Source of the DNA: JAUXFK01 sp034189035 | GTDB lineage: Bacteria; Desulfobacterota; UBA8473 | Length of the DNA stretch: 36,043 nucleotides | NCBI GenBank assembly: GCA_034189035.1 | Contig: JAXHVA010000045.1 | Location: 1 to 36,043, forward strand | Direction of reading: 5' to 3' | Shown here: positions 15,666 to 23,252 of the stretch, piece after piece | Layout: the number at the start of each line of letters is the position of its first letter | How positions within the stretch are numbered: the stretch's first letter is position 1 | Notes under the pieces: generated by a model | What the model was told of the DNA's origin: nothing | Seen by the model: the letters and a program-made list of their open reading frames with translations, nothing else | The model's database searches: none | Program-made: the position numbers and the translations under genes

Positions 15666-16298
15666 TTGAAATACACAGGCTATATGCTTTATCTTCTAGT
15701 CGTTTTCTTCCTCTTAAGTGGCTGTCTGCCCAAGACCCCTCATACCCTAGTTCCGGATTATCAATCGAGAATACCCTTATCCATTGCTGTATTGCCAGTA
15801 CAAAACGAGACTGTAGACCTAGATGGACCAAAGGCATTCAGGCCAAAGATCTTTAATACCATACTCAGCAAAGGATATGTTTCTCCTCCAACAACAGGGA
15901 TTGATCATATACTTGCACAAAAGGGTATCAAAGAGGCCGGGCAGCTTTGGGCTCTTACACCCCAAGAGATCGGAAACTGTCTCAATGTAGATGCTTTATT
16001 ATACAGTACTGTAACATCTTGGAACACTAAATATCTGGTAGTCTATTCCTCTATTAATGTAGGAGCAAGATTTCAACTCATAGATGCAAAGACAGGGGAA
16101 CAATTCTGGGAATCAAAACGTAGTATTTCTGAGAAGAGATTTGGAGCAGATGAAGAGCAGATGAAGAGCAACCTGGCATTTATTTTACTTAAAAGATACG
16201 AGCCATACGTCGATAAAGTTATCAATAGTACACTCTCTACACTACCCAATGGGCCTAAATATGTCCAAGATAAAAAAGGTTCTTGTTTTGGGCCATAG
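15666..16298 (+). CDS. DUF799 / GNA1162-like lipoprotein
   Basis: 210 residues from TTG 15666 with AAAGGAG in good position. A lipoprotein signal peptide ends in the lipobox LLSGC, so Cys20 should be lipidated. The mature part begins IPLSIAVLPVQNETVDLDGP and continues with FRPKIFNTILSKGYVSPP, and KTGEQFWESKRSIS later, matching the GNA1162/DUF799 family of Neisseria and relatives. Family members have a TolB-N/CsgG-like fold and are usually encoded next to a CsgG-like protein, as here. Function is unknown. Only 22 nt separate it from the preceding gene. Confidence 0.8.
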   Translation: MKYTGYMLYLLVVFFLLSGCLPKTPHTLVPDYQSRIPLSIAVLPVQNETVDLDGPKAFRPKIFNTILSKGYVSPPTTGIDHILAQKGIKEAGQLWALTPQEIGNCLNVDALLYSTVTSWNTKYLVVYSSINVGARFQLIDAKTGEQFWESKRSISEKRFGADEEQMKSNLAFILLKRYEPYVDKVINSTLSTLPNGPKYVQDKKGSCFGP

Positions 16299-16313
16299 TT
16301 TTTAATACAATGT

Positions 16314-16335
16314 CTTTTTTTGGGGGGGAGGGGGG
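16314..16335 (+). repeat. Homopolymer tract T7-G7-A-G7
   Basis: Right after the DUF799-like gene, seven T are followed by seven G, one A and seven G. It is the only such tract in the window. It could form a G-quadruplex-type or triplex structure and is a natural slippage site. It lies about 60 nt upstream of the predicted promoter of the next gene. Confidence 0.85.
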
Positions 16336-16393
16336 GCTGTCGATTTATTGACAAATACCCCTACAGATTTCTGCAGAACTCTATGGATCGTAA

Positions 16394-16421
16394 TTGTTTC
16401 ACCACCTTAATGAATTATAAA
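16394..16421 (+). promoter_or_regulatory. Candidate promoter for the CsgG-like gene
   Basis: TTGTTT at 16394-16399, a 16-bp spacer and TATAAA at 16416-16421. Predicted start near 16428, about 120 nt before the ATG. In the leader GGTTAA and TTAACC (about 16486-16511) can pair around an A/G-rich loop. Confidence 0.4.
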
Positions 16422-16548
16422 GATTTTTTAATTGAATTTTTCAAAGTACGAGCTCGTGTTCATCCAGAAATGAGAGATTCTGTACAAGGTTAAAAAAGGA
16501 GAAGTCTTAACCAGTTACTATAAATCCAATATGAGGGGGGTTTGTCTT

Positions 16549-17478
16549 ATGATCAACAAGAAAATGTATATGACTTTATCCATTACTCTGTTTCTCTTTG
16601 TATTTGGCTGTGCCTCAGGACCTACGACAACAAAGGCTCCTTATCAAGGAAAGCCATCTCCATATAAGATCACTACAAAAGGTCCGAAAAAGAGGGTAGG
16701 AGTGGTTGATTTTACAAATAAGACAACTTACGGGCAAGGAAGATTGGGGTCTTCTGCCTCGGATATCTTAACAACCGAGCTCTTTAAAACAGGGGCATTT
16801 ATCATAATAGAACGGGGTCAATTAAATAAAATCCTCGAAGAGCAGTCTTTAGGACGATCAGGTAGTATTAACCCTGACACTGCTGCAAAGGCAGGCAAGG
16901 TGCTTGGACTGAATGCTATAGTAACCGGTTCAATATCTCAGTTTGGTATCAAGACCGAAGGGAAAGACTACGGCGTTTATAAACAGAAAGTGCAAAAGGC
17001 AGAATGTATTGTGGATGTGAGAGTCGTAGATACTACGACAGGACAGATACTCTTTGCTGACTCTGGTGCTGGGGTTTTTGAAAAGAAGATCTCCGAGGTG
17101 TTGGGGTATGGACAGCGTGGTGGTTATGATGAAACCATGGGGCAAAATGCATTGAGGGCATCGATTACTCAATTTATGGATAATCTCATCCAGCAGCTAC
17201 ATTCTGTAGAGTGGAGTGGAAGGATTGCAAAGGTCAGCGGCACAACTGCATATATAAACGCAGGTAGGGATGTAGGATTAAAGATCGGGGACGTCCTGAA
17301 AGTTTATTCCCTGGGTGAAGAGATATACGATCCTCAGACCCATGTCTTACTGGGCACAGAGGAAGGATCATTGAAAGGGGAGTTACTCGTTTCAGGGTAT
17401 GTGGGTAACAACTTAACAAAAGCCAGCATTCAGTCCGGCGCAGGATTCGCTTTAAACGATATAGTGAAACTCAAGTAA
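16549..17478 (+). CDS. CsgG-family outer-membrane lipoprotein
   Basis: 309 residues from ATG 16549, preceded by AGGGGGG at 8 nt; an upstream ATG at 16531 overlaps that ribosome site and is less likely. Lipobox FVFGC puts the lipidated cysteine at residue 21. The CsgG-type core is visible: RVGVVDFTNKTTYGQGRLGS, then TELFKTGAFIIIERGQLNKI, then GLNAIVTGSISQFG, and VDVRVVDTTTGQILFADSG. CsgG itself is the nonameric outer-membrane pore for curli secretion, but many relatives lack curli partners, and none are encoded here. The extra C-terminal part (VSGTTAYINAGRDVGLKIGD) resembles the small beta domain found on CsgG relatives outside curli systems. Confidence 0.85.
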   Translation: MINKKMYMTLSITLFLFVFGCASGPTTTKAPYQGKPSPYKITTKGPKKRVGVVDFTNKTTYGQGRLGSSASDILTTELFKTGAFIIIERGQLNKILEEQSLGRSGSINPDTAAKAGKVLGLNAIVTGSISQFGIKTEGKDYGVYKQKVQKAECIVDVRVVDTTTGQILFADSGAGVFEKKISEVLGYGQRGGYDETMGQNALRASITQFMDNLIQQLHSVEWSGRIAKVSGTTAYINAGRDVGLKIGDVLKVYSLGEEIYDPQTHVLLGTEEGSLKGELLVSGYVGNNLTKASIQSGAGFALNDIVKLK

Positions 17479-17560
17479 CTCGTCACTCATAAACTTTCAG
17501 ACGTATTCATTACAATAGATAAGGCAGGCATATCTTCCTGTCAGAAAGGCATGATTAATA

Positions 17561-17884
17561 ATGAACAATGCTGTATTTTTACTATCATTTATCTTAACTC
17601 TCTTCCTTGCAGGGTGCGGTACGCCAAAGGAGAGCACTTTTGGTGTAGGCAATGAGGGGACATTGCGGATCATATGTAGTCCCAACAGTGCCAAAGTCTT
17701 TGTTGATGGGGTTTCTATGGGTAAGGCAAATCGCTATGATGGAGACCCTGGTTACATAAAACTCGATAGCGGTACCCATAGAATAGAAATAAGAAAAGAA
17801 GGATATATACCTTATACCAAAGAGGTCTATTCAAGTCGTTCCCTTCAAACCATTGAAGTAACATTAAAAAAATCAAATCCGTAA
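17561..17884 (+). CDS. PEGA-domain lipoprotein
   Basis: 107 residues. The signal peptide ends in the lipobox LFLAGC (Cys19). The mature part is a single PEGA domain: GTLRIICSPNSAKVFVDGVS followed by GYIKLDSGTHRIEIRKEGY. PEGA domains are small beta-sandwiches on surface or periplasmic proteins, thought to mediate contacts at the cell envelope. It lies 82 nt after the CsgG-like gene and 8 nt before the next gene, so it is likely part of the same unit. Confidence 0.85.
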   Translation: MNNAVFLLSFILTLFLAGCGTPKESTFGVGNEGTLRIICSPNSAKVFVDGVSMGKANRYDGDPGYIKLDSGTHRIEIRKEGYIPYTKEVYSSRSLQTIEVTLKKSNP

Positions 17885-17892
17885 TTGATACT

Positions 17893-18864
17893 ATGGTCAG
17901 TGCGATACTATTGGCAGGATATAATAACAAACGAGCAGTAAAGAAGTACAGCAGAATAGTTGCAGAGAATTATGGAGAAACTTTTGTAGAGACAGGTTAC
18001 AAGCCATTGAGAGAATTCAGGATTGTTGAGAATGGAGCTGAAATAATCAAACCAATAATACAATTTACCCTTGAAAAGCTCTTTACGAGTAACTTAATCG
18101 ACGAAATCGTTATTGTAGGCCATAAGATGCTCATTGAGCAACGACTCGGTAAGCTTATCAGAAATGTTGAAAAGCCATGTCGTATTGAAAATCAAAACGC
18201 AAGGATCCCTCATCACGCAATGGAATGCTTTAAAATCATGCCAAAGAGAGTCAAGCACAGTTCTCTGGCAGGTAATATGATCAAAGGATATGCGGCCAGT
18301 AATGCCTACAAAGAGAAGAAACATGCATTATTTATTGCATCGGACTCACCGCTTACAACAAAGAATTTTATTGAAGATTTTATCACTCTAGCTCAGGATT
18401 ATACACAGCACTGTTCTATAATTTTTCCAGCTGTATTCATCGAAGGAAATTTAGATCGGTTAGGCAGGAGACCTTTAAAGCTTATAAATGATACTCATTT
18501 TAATGTGTCCAATATAAAAGACAAACACGGCAGGCAAGGATTTAGACTATCATCTATAATGTCTGCAAACCTACATCTCATGAATGTAAATACGATAAAC
18601 ACTGCCTACAATCTCCGTAAAACTCTGAATCCAAAAGTGCAGATGGAACTGTTCAGGATCACCCATAGTTTGGGATATAAGAACGTGTATTCCAAATACT
18701 TTATTAAGAAAGATTTAAGCATAAAAGAGTGTGAAAACATTACTTCAGAATTCTTCCATGGCAAACTCAAATTGCTCCCGATGACAGGAGAGGAATCCAC
18801 ATACGACTATGATGGAACGAGTTCAGAATATATTGGCATAACAAAGATGCTCAACAATATTTAG
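17893..18864 (+). CDS. Nucleotidyltransferase-fold (GT-A/MobA-like) protein of unknown substrate
   Basis: 323 residues. The N-terminus SAILLAGYNN matches the nucleotide-binding start of NTP transferases (usually LAGG), IIKPIIQFTLEKLFTSNLID fits the substrate loop and helix, and ALFIASDSPLTT supplies the aspartates (DSP) that hold the metal. The C-terminal half (from about residue 170) is not recognised. Such proteins transfer nucleotides to sugars, cofactors or phosphocholine-type groups; which applies here cannot be told. No ribosome site is evident and it starts 8 nt after the PEGA gene, so it is probably coupled to the envelope cluster and may supply an activated sugar. Confidence 0.65.
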   Translation: MVSAILLAGYNNKRAVKKYSRIVAENYGETFVETGYKPLREFRIVENGAEIIKPIIQFTLEKLFTSNLIDEIVIVGHKMLIEQRLGKLIRNVEKPCRIENQNARIPHHAMECFKIMPKRVKHSSLAGNMIKGYAASNAYKEKKHALFIASDSPLTTKNFIEDFITLAQDYTQHCSIIFPAVFIEGNLDRLGRRPLKLINDTHFNVSNIKDKHGRQGFRLSSIMSANLHLMNVNTINTAYNLRKTLNPKVQMELFRITHSLGYKNVYSKYFIKKDLSIKECENITSEFFHGKLKLLPMTGEESTYDYDGTSSEYIGITKMLNNI

Positions 18865-18933
18865 AAAATCCATATTAATGTAAGTATATTCACTTAAAAG
18901 CAAATCTCTTGTTTAACTTTTGCAACAATTTTC

Positions 18934-18962
18934 TTGACAAAATAGTATTGTTAATAGAGAAT
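18934..18962 (+). promoter_or_regulatory. Candidate promoter of the tRNA gene
   Basis: TTGACA at 18934-18939, a 17-bp spacer and GAGAAT at 18957-18962; the mature tRNA starts 15 nt further on. The perfect -35 box and the distance are as expected for a stable-RNA promoter. Confidence 0.5.
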
Positions 18963-18976
18963 TGACTCCGTTCTTT

Positions 18977-19051
18977 AGGCACGTAGCTCAGGGGGAGAGC
19001 GCTACCTTGACGCGGTAGAAGTCGGCGGTTCGAAACCGCCCGTGCCTACCA
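18977..19051 (+). tRNA. tRNA-Val (anticodon GAC)
   Basis: 75 nt including the encoded CCA. The acceptor stem AGGCACG/CGTGCCT, D stem GCTC/GAGC, anticodon stem CTACC/GGTAG with loop TTGACGC (anticodon GAC, reading GTC/GTT), variable loop AAGTC and T arm GGCGG-TTCGAAA-CCGCC all pair perfectly. The D loop is short (AGGGGGA) but occurs in this isoacceptor. No duplicated 3' tRNA fragment was seen nearby, so there is no sign of an integrated element. Confidence 0.97.
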
Positions 19052-19061
19052 ATGAAATCAG

Positions 19062-19093
19062 AGGACATACGGTTTATGCATCTGTCCTTTTTT
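19062..19093 (+). terminator. Rho-independent terminator of tRNA-Val
   Basis: AGGACA (19062-19067) pairs with TGTCCT (about 19083-19088), followed directly by a T-run to 19093. The stem is short (6 bp), and the position 10 nt after the tRNA is right. Confidence 0.65.
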
Positions 19094-19145
19094 ATAGCCC
19101 AGTTCTTCCTTTCATTAAATATGAAAATACTTTTAATCGGTTGTT

Positions 19146-21758
19146 TCAATTTAAAGACAGCTGATCAATGGGAATATCCATTTGGCATATATAATCCTTT
19201 AGATGCTCACATTCTTCTTCTAAATCGCTTAGAGTCTGCGCTGCCTCAGACAAATCTTCACTTCGGCCAATCTGTTCTAAACGCTTAGCTACTTCAGCAA
19301 TGCGCTTCGCACTGAGATTTGCTGCAGACCCTTTCAAATTATGCGCCTTTTTATGGATTGCCTCTGCATCTTTTTGCATCAAAGCATCTCTTATCGACTT
19401 CATGTGTTCAGGCAACAACGATAAAAACTCAAGCAGCAATTCATAGAGCAGTTCACGGTCATCCATCATCCTTTCGAGTGCTTCATTGATATCAATGGGA
19501 AGGCGCCCCTCTTTTTTATCTTTTAAAATATCACCTTCTGGATTCTCTTCTGCTACTTCTGCCTTTTCTTCAGCCTGTCCAGAAATGTCTCCTCCCTTTA
19601 TCAACCGCTCGATCTCTTCAAACATTAATATCGGTTTTATCGGCTTTGATAGATATCCATCCATCCCTGCGTTAAGACACTCTTCCCGATCTCCCCCTGA
19701 AGCCTGAGCCGTTAACGCGATAATTGGAATGTGTTTGCCTGATGATTTTTCTATCTCCCGTATCTTCTTTGTTGCCTCAAAACCATCTATGACAGGCATT
19801 TGCAAATCCATTAATATAAGATCAAAAGGCATTCGTTCATAAGCATTTATTGCCCTCTCTCCATCTTTTGCTGTATATGTTGTATACCCTTCTTTTTTAA
19901 GTATATTAACGACGAGTTCAAGGTTGATCTCATTGTCTTCTGCTATAAGTATCCGAATATCCCTGTATTTTTTCTCTTTAATACTATGCATGGTTACCAA
20001 AGTAGTATCATCACTTTCAAGCCCCTGTTTCTCCCGTGAAAGGACCTCCTTTATAGTATCAAATAATACATGCTGACTAATTGGTTTTGTAAGATATCCG
20101 TCGCATCCGAGCTTCTTTATATATCTTGAATGGCCCAAATCTCCCACTGATGTAAGTACGATAATTCTTGAATCGGCTATCCCTGGATCTCCTTTTATAG
20201 AACGAATTAAAGACATTCCGTCCATCTGTGGCATTTGGATGTCAACAAGTATCAGTTCGTAGGGTTTGCCCTCTTGTGCTAAAGCTCGCATTTCTTTCAG
20301 AGCTTCCATGCCACTTTCGCAAATCTTCGGACAAATACCGATGAGTTTTAGGGTTTCTGAGAGAACTTCACGATTCGTTGCATTGTCATCAACGATCATA
20401 ATCCTGGTATTTTCTAGATCGTAAGGCTGCTCAGACAGGGGTGTCTTCTCAATAATCTCTTTCTTTTCAAAAGGAAGGGTAAACCAAAATCGAGAACCTT
20501 TGCCAGGTGTACTCTCAACGTCTATCTGCCCACCCATAATCTCTACAAGCTGCTTGCTTATGGAGAGGCCCAGCCCTGTTCCTCCATAAGTTCTCGTAAT
20601 CGATCCATCTGCCTGTGTGAACTTTTCAAAGATAGCTTCCAGCTTATCCTCAGGGATTCCAATTCCTGTATCCTTCACTGAGAACAAAACCTCAACAGTA
20701 CTGTTGTCTTCATCCCCTTCAATCTGGGTCTTATCTTTACCTGAATGTGCCTTGCTTACTTGAACGGTAACATCTCCTTGATCGGTAAATTTGACCGCAT
20801 TTCCAATTAAGTTTATCAGGATCTGACGAAGTCGCCCTGGATCTCCCCGAAGCATATAATGCATATCCTTTTCAACTATACATATGGTTTCAATCCCTTT
20901 TTTCTGAGCGATTGGAGTAATATTATATACCACATCTTCAACGAGAACCCTTAAATCAAAATTAATACTATCAATATCTATTTGTCTTGACTCAATCTTA
21001 GAATAATCGAGGAGATCTTTTATGAGAGATAAGAGATTTTCGCTACTGAAGTTTATCACACTTACATATCGGGTCTGTTCTTCAGTAAGTTTCGTATTAA
21101 AAAGCAACTCTGCAAAACCTACAATCCCATTGAGAGGAGTACGAAGTTCATGGCTTATATTGGCTAGAAAATCACTCTTCGCCCGATTCGCGACATTCGC
21201 CTCATGGGCCATCTGCTCTGCCTTCAGAACCGCCTCATGTAACTGTATGTTCTTCTCCTGCAATTCTTGTTGCTTCTCTTTTATCTTCTGGTTGCTATTT
21301 TCAAGCTCTTGCACCGTTATTTTAAGTTCATTTGTAGTCTTTTCCAGCCCTTTTTTCTTTCGATACAAATCAATAAAAATTCGGACCTTACTCATAAGAA
21401 TATGCGACTCTATGGGCTTGCAAAGATAATCCACAGCCCCTTTATCATAGCCTTTAAATATATGCTGCTGCTCTTTACTTATTGCTGTTACAAAGATAAT
21501 CGGTATGTTCTTTGTTTTTTCACTCTTTCTCATCAACTCCGCAGTTTCAAACCCATCCATTTCAGGCATCTGCACATCGAGAAGGACAATGGCAAATTCA
21601 TGTGAAAGCATAAGCCCTAAAGCCTCATTCCCAGATCTTGCCTTGAAGATATTCAGATCAAGGTCCTCCATTAGGGCTTCTAAGGCCACTAGATTTTCAT
21701 CTCTATCATCAACAAGGAGGACTTTGATTTCTCTATTTTCCATGTTTTCTTTCCTCAT
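19146..21758 (-). CDS. Hybrid histidine kinase: REC - coiled coil - HisKA - HATPase - REC - REC - HPt
   Basis: 870 residues, no membrane segment. Order: receiver 1 (9-125, phospho-Asp61); a coiled coil rich in Gln/Glu (135-190); HisKA with His203 in ISHELRTPLN; HATPase (GNAVKF, DTGIGIP, GGTGLGLSI, 300-430); receiver 2 (450-575, Asp506); receiver 3 (600-720, Asp651); HPt (755-860, His806 in KKAHNLKGSAANL). All phosphorylation residues are intact. With a receiver at the front, this kinase appears to be commanded by another kinase rather than a ligand, and the HPt lets it pass phosphate outward. ATG 21758 overlaps the cheB stop by ATGA; ATG 21743, with GAGGAAAG just upstream, is an equally good start. 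Confidence 0.93.
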   Translation of the reverse strand: MRKENMENREIKVLLVDDRDENLVALEALMEDLDLNIFKARSGNEALGLMLSHEFAIVLLDVQMPEMDGFETAELMRKSEKTKNIPIIFVTAISKEQQHIFKGYDKGAVDYLCKPIESHILMSKVRIFIDLYRKKKGLEKTTNELKITVQELENSNQKIKEKQQELQEKNIQLHEAVLKAEQMAHEANVANRAKSDFLANISHELRTPLNGIVGFAELLFNTKLTEEQTRYVSVINFSSENLLSLIKDLLDYSKIESRQIDIDSINFDLRVLVEDVVYNITPIAQKKGIETICIVEKDMHYMLRGDPGRLRQILINLIGNAVKFTDQGDVTVQVSKAHSGKDKTQIEGDEDNSTVEVLFSVKDTGIGIPEDKLEAIFEKFTQADGSITRTYGGTGLGLSISKQLVEIMGGQIDVESTPGKGSRFWFTLPFEKKEIIEKTPLSEQPYDLENTRIMIVDDNATNREVLSETLKLIGICPKICESGMEALKEMRALAQEGKPYELILVDIQMPQMDGMSLIRSIKGDPGIADSRIIVLTSVGDLGHSRYIKKLGCDGYLTKPISQHVLFDTIKEVLSREKQGLESDDTTLVTMHSIKEKKYRDIRILIAEDNEINLELVVNILKKEGYTTYTAKDGERAINAYERMPFDLILMDLQMPVIDGFEATKKIREIEKSSGKHIPIIALTAQASGGDREECLNAGMDGYLSKPIKPILMFEEIERLIKGGDISGQAEEKAEVAEENPEGDILKDKKEGRLPIDINEALERMMDDRELLYELLLEFLSLLPEHMKSIRDALMQKDAEAIHKKAHNLKGSAANLSAKRIAEVAKRLEQIGRSEDLSEAAQTLSDLEEECEHLKDYICQMDIPIDQLSLN

Positions 21759-22351
21759 CTCAATGCTTTACAAGTATAATCCGAAAAAGATCCACTCAAT
21801 GCAATTAAAAGCGGACCAATCTCTTCAATCCTGACAATACGAGGTGTTTTGCACTGAGCAATTGCTGATTGAGGCATGGAATCAGCTATGGCAGTTTCAG
21901 GATCCTGGATAACAGCAAACCCACCGGATTCCTCTATTCTTTTTAATCCAAAGGCTCCGTCACGATTTCCACCTGTTAATACGATACCTATCAGCCTTTC
22001 ATTATATACTTCAGCGGCAGTCTCAAATAAGACATCGATAGAGGGCCTTGCATAATTGACATGCTCGTCAATACTCAAAGAAAAAGTTCGATCTTCCTCA
22101 ATGAGCAAATGATAATTTGGCGGTGCTATATAGACAACACCATGCATGATTTTCTCTTTCTCATCTGCCTCTTTTACCGGAATTTCACAAATACTATTTA
22201 GATAATCGATAAGAAAGCCGTCAATCGTTGATTGAATATGCAAAACAATAACAACTGCCATGGAGAAATCAGCAGGAAGAGAGGATAGAACGATACGGAG
22301 GGCTTCTATCCCACCAGCTGAAGCTCCTACAACAATCGTCTCATACCTCAT
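21755..22351 (-). CDS. CheB-type methylesterase domain protein without receiver
   Basis: 198 residues forming only the CheB catalytic domain. The catalytic triad is in place: Ser11 in VVGASAGG, His38 in VLHIQ, Asp131 in LTGGNRDGA. Normal chemotaxis CheB carries an N-terminal receiver that inhibits the esterase until phosphorylated; it is missing here, so control must come from elsewhere, perhaps the receivers of the kinases on either side. The start overlaps the stop of cheR (ATGA) with AGGTGAAAG upstream, and its own stop overlaps the next kinase start, so the three are translationally coupled. The target is a protein methylated by the neighbouring CheR; no chemoreceptor is encoded here. Confidence 0.93.
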   Translation of the reverse strand: MRYETIVVGASAGGIEALRIVLSSLPADFSMAVVIVLHIQSTIDGFLIDYLNSICEIPVKEADEKEKIMHGVVYIAPPNYHLLIEEDRTFSLSIDEHVNYARPSIDVLFETAAEVYNERLIGIVLTGGNRDGAFGLKRIEESGGFAVIQDPETAIADSMPQSAIAQCKTPRIVRIEEIGPLLIALSGSFSDYTCKALR

Positions 22352-23220
22352 CTTTCACCTGTATTTTTTACCTTTAATGTAAGGTCCTCATACTTGATGA
22401 TTCTTTTTCTATAGATTCTTTGACCTTTCGATACTGTTTTGAAATTATCTGAACAATCACTGTACCGTACCGTCTCCTTAGAGCCAAGACAAAGAAAACC
22501 CTCATCGTTCAAGCTGTCAGAAAAGAGTTTGAATACTCTATTTTGAAGCTCACGGTTAAAATATATAAGGACATTCCTGCAAACAATCAAGTCCATCTCA
22601 CTAAAAACACCATCTGTAACGAGATTGTGATCGGCAAAGACAACGTTCTTTCTTAAGGAACTGTCCATTATAACAAAATCATACCTCGCACTGTAGTAGT
22701 CTGCAAAGGACGAATGTCCACCGGATTGAATATAATTGCGAGTATAGTCTTTTATCCGTTCAATCGGATAGATCCCTTCTTTCGATGTCCTTAATACCTT
22801 TTCATTAAAGTCCGTTGCATAGATCCTCGACTTATCGTATAGGCCTTCCTCCTTTAATAGGATGGCCATAGAATAGACCTCCTCACCTGTAGCACATCCG
22901 GCATGCCAGACTTTTATGGCTTGCAGATCCCTTAATACTGGGACAACATCCTCTCTTATCGCCTTGTAAAAAAGGGGGTCACGAAACATTTGCGTTACAT
23001 TTATAGAAAGATCAAGGAGCAGTGTCTCAAAAAAATCCAAATCATAAATAATCCTATACTGTAGTTCTGAGATTGTTCTAACACCTGAGAGGGAAAGCCT
23101 TCGCATAATACGTCTCTTTAAAGAACTCTTGGCATAGGTTCTGAAATCATAACCGTACTTCAATAGGATAGCCTGTAAAAGCAGTTCAATCTCTATCTTT
23201 TCATTTTCGATCTTCTTCAC
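22348..23220 (-). CDS. CheR-type protein-glutamate methyltransferase
   Basis: 290 residues from GTG 23220. N-terminal helical domain (YDFRTYAKSSLKRRIMRRL), then FFETLLLDLSINVTQMFRDP, the SAM-binding motif HAGCATGEEVYS at 106-117, Asp137 of ATDFNEKVL, and CRNVLIYF at 214-221: a complete CheR. It transfers methyl groups from SAM to glutamates of a signalling coiled coil. With no methyl-accepting chemotaxis protein in the window, the Glu/Gln-rich coiled coil of the upstream 1277-residue kinase is the obvious local candidate (inference). Overlaps cheB by 4 nt; 32 nt after the kinase gene. Confidence 0.94.
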   Translation of the reverse strand: MKKIENEKIEIELLLQAILLKYGYDFRTYAKSSLKRRIMRRLSLSGVRTISELQYRIIYDLDFFETLLLDLSINVTQMFRDPLFYKAIREDVVPVLRDLQAIKVWHAGCATGEEVYSMAILLKEEGLYDKSRIYATDFNEKVLRTSKEGIYPIERIKDYTRNYIQSGGHSSFADYYSARYDFVIMDSSLRKNVVFADHNLVTDGVFSEMDLIVCRNVLIYFNRELQNRVFKLFSDSLNDEGFLCLGSKETVRYSDCSDNFKTVSKGQRIYRKRIIKYEDLTLKVKNTGER

Positions 23221-23252
23221 GGCCTACTCATACTTTCTCGCATTAGCGCTTT

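Noticed and set aside
14441..17478. Curli biogenesis operon because of the CsgG-like gene
   Set aside because: No CsgA/B-type repeats, CsgE or CsgF are present; the neighbours fit DUF799-linked CsgG relatives instead.
18977..19051. tRNA gene as an integration site of a mobile element
   Set aside because: No repeated 3' tRNA end, integrase or phage-type gene is seen on either side.
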